A stretch of 38,719 bases of DNA. Origin: Hyphomicrobiales bacterium. Its GTDB lineage: Bacteria > Pseudomonadota > Alphaproteobacteria > Rhizobiales > Rhizobiaceae. The notes under the pieces are model-generated. The model had not been told where the DNA came from. It saw only the letters and a list, made by a program, of their open reading frames with translations, and made no database searches. Each line of letters starts with the position of its first letter. Position 1 is the first letter of the stretch. Below are positions 38,315 to 38,719 of the stretch, in pieces. Position numbers and translations under genes: made by a program. The stretch is taken from assembly GCA_021775455.1 (NCBI GenBank), contig JAJFHU010000062.1, positions 1-38,719 on the forward strand, read 5' to 3'.

Positions 38315-38718
38315 CGGGATGCCCCTGCCTTTTCAGTTGGAAAAAACATGGCAGGAGCATCCTTGTCTGGGAGGGAGGCGGACAATTGTTGTTTGGAATT
38401 CCGGATTGGTGGTTTGGTGCGTCTTGCCCGCTTGATAGCGGTAAAGGGGAAGATGTGACCTTCAGTTGTTTGCGCATGTGTTTCATCGTAATTGACCATT
38501 GAAACCTGATGCCAACCGGACTTTACGCGTATCCAAGATCCATCAGCAATTTCGTAAAGGCCATCCTTGATCCAGCGAAACAATTCCTTTCGGTGTTTGA
38601 CCTCTGCTTCAAAGGCGGCAACCAGTTCCCGTTGTTGTTCCAGAATTTTTCCGGTGCGGTTGATGCTGTCCATCAATGCCATGCCGGTTCGGTCTATCAG
38701 TCGGGAATAATTGGTCAT
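38311..38718 (-). CDS. First leftward early protein
   Basis: This 135-residue product starts at ATG 38718, whose upstream region and PL lie at the beginning of the window across the circular junction. A helical start (RLIDRTGMALMDSINRTGKI, then EQQRELVAAFEAEVKHRKEL) is followed by a small beta part (YEIADGSWIRVKSGWHQVSM). No family is recognised. As the first PL gene it may control early steps. Confidence 0.65.
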   Translation of the reverse strand: MTNYSRLIDRTGMALMDSINRTGKILEQQRELVAAFEAEVKHRKELFRWIKDGLYEIADGSWIRVKSGWHQVSMVNYDETHAQTTEGHIFPFTAIKRARRTKPPIRNSKQQLSASLPDKDAPAMFFPTEKAGASR

Positions 38719-38719
38719 C
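38579..38719. repeat. Right copy of 141-bp terminal redundancy
   Basis: Identical to bases 1-141. Joining the copies restores one circle of 38,578 bp and puts PL (219-248) directly upstream of the gene at 38718. Confidence 0.95.

Overview
The window is a complete circular temperate phage genome of the siphovirus type: HK97-like head genes and a lambda-like long flexible tail. The first 141 bases are repeated exactly as the last 141, so the unique length is 38,578 bp. The closed contig carries an intact attP, so it is the circular or excised phage form and not a prophage with host flanks. The likely host is an alphaproteobacterium. This rests on a GapR/DUF2312 protein, a GTA-gp10-like tail chaperone, a ParB/MT-A70 fusion and an integrase carrying the HAAGRHGF motif. 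The attP core is the 3' half of a tRNA-Ser(GCU) gene. I cannot name the genus.

Layout. A switch at about 220-1003 holds a leftward repressor and a rightward Cro-like gene. Two mirror-image sets of operators (GGGGAAATATCCC type) sit inside and beside the early promoters PL and PR. Rightward early genes (1052-9501) include small unknown genes, a tandem winged-helix protein, a GapR-like protein, a ParB/MT-A70 methyltransferase fusion, an XRE regulator, a cupin-like protein, a lambda-O-like replication gene with repeats resembling an origin, and a NusG paralogue just before the late genes. The block is interrupted by a leftward TagO/VasI-like exported protein (a moron), which lies next to a CRP-like palindrome and a highly structured candidate RNA.

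Late genes (9672-31431) run in textbook order: HNH endonuclease, terminase small and large subunits, portal, prohead protease, capsid, connectors, tail tube, tail chaperones with a predicted -1 frameshift, tape measure, L/K/J-type tail tip, several adhesin or fibre genes, holin-like protein, GH24 endolysin, inner and outer spanins and small membrane proteins. A strong terminator follows, then one isolated membrane-protein gene and attP.

The other strand (38718 back to 32391) is one long leftward block, apparently read from PL across the contig junction. It holds about a dozen small accessory genes, among them an HslV/proteasome-like Ntn hydrolase with an intact T1-D17-K33 triad. It ends in serine recombinase, excisionase-like and tyrosine integrase genes. 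Several accessory genes start behind near-identical translation leaders, which suggests cassette exchange.

How it works together (inference): the repressor would shut both promoters through the paired operators. PR transcription would bring in replication and the NusG-like factor, which could let polymerase enter the late genes. PL transcription would deliver accessory functions and recombinases for integration into tRNA-Ser. The least explained parts are the structured RNA at 6023-6229 with its neighbouring CRP-like site and TagO moron, and the phage proteasome-like hydrolase.
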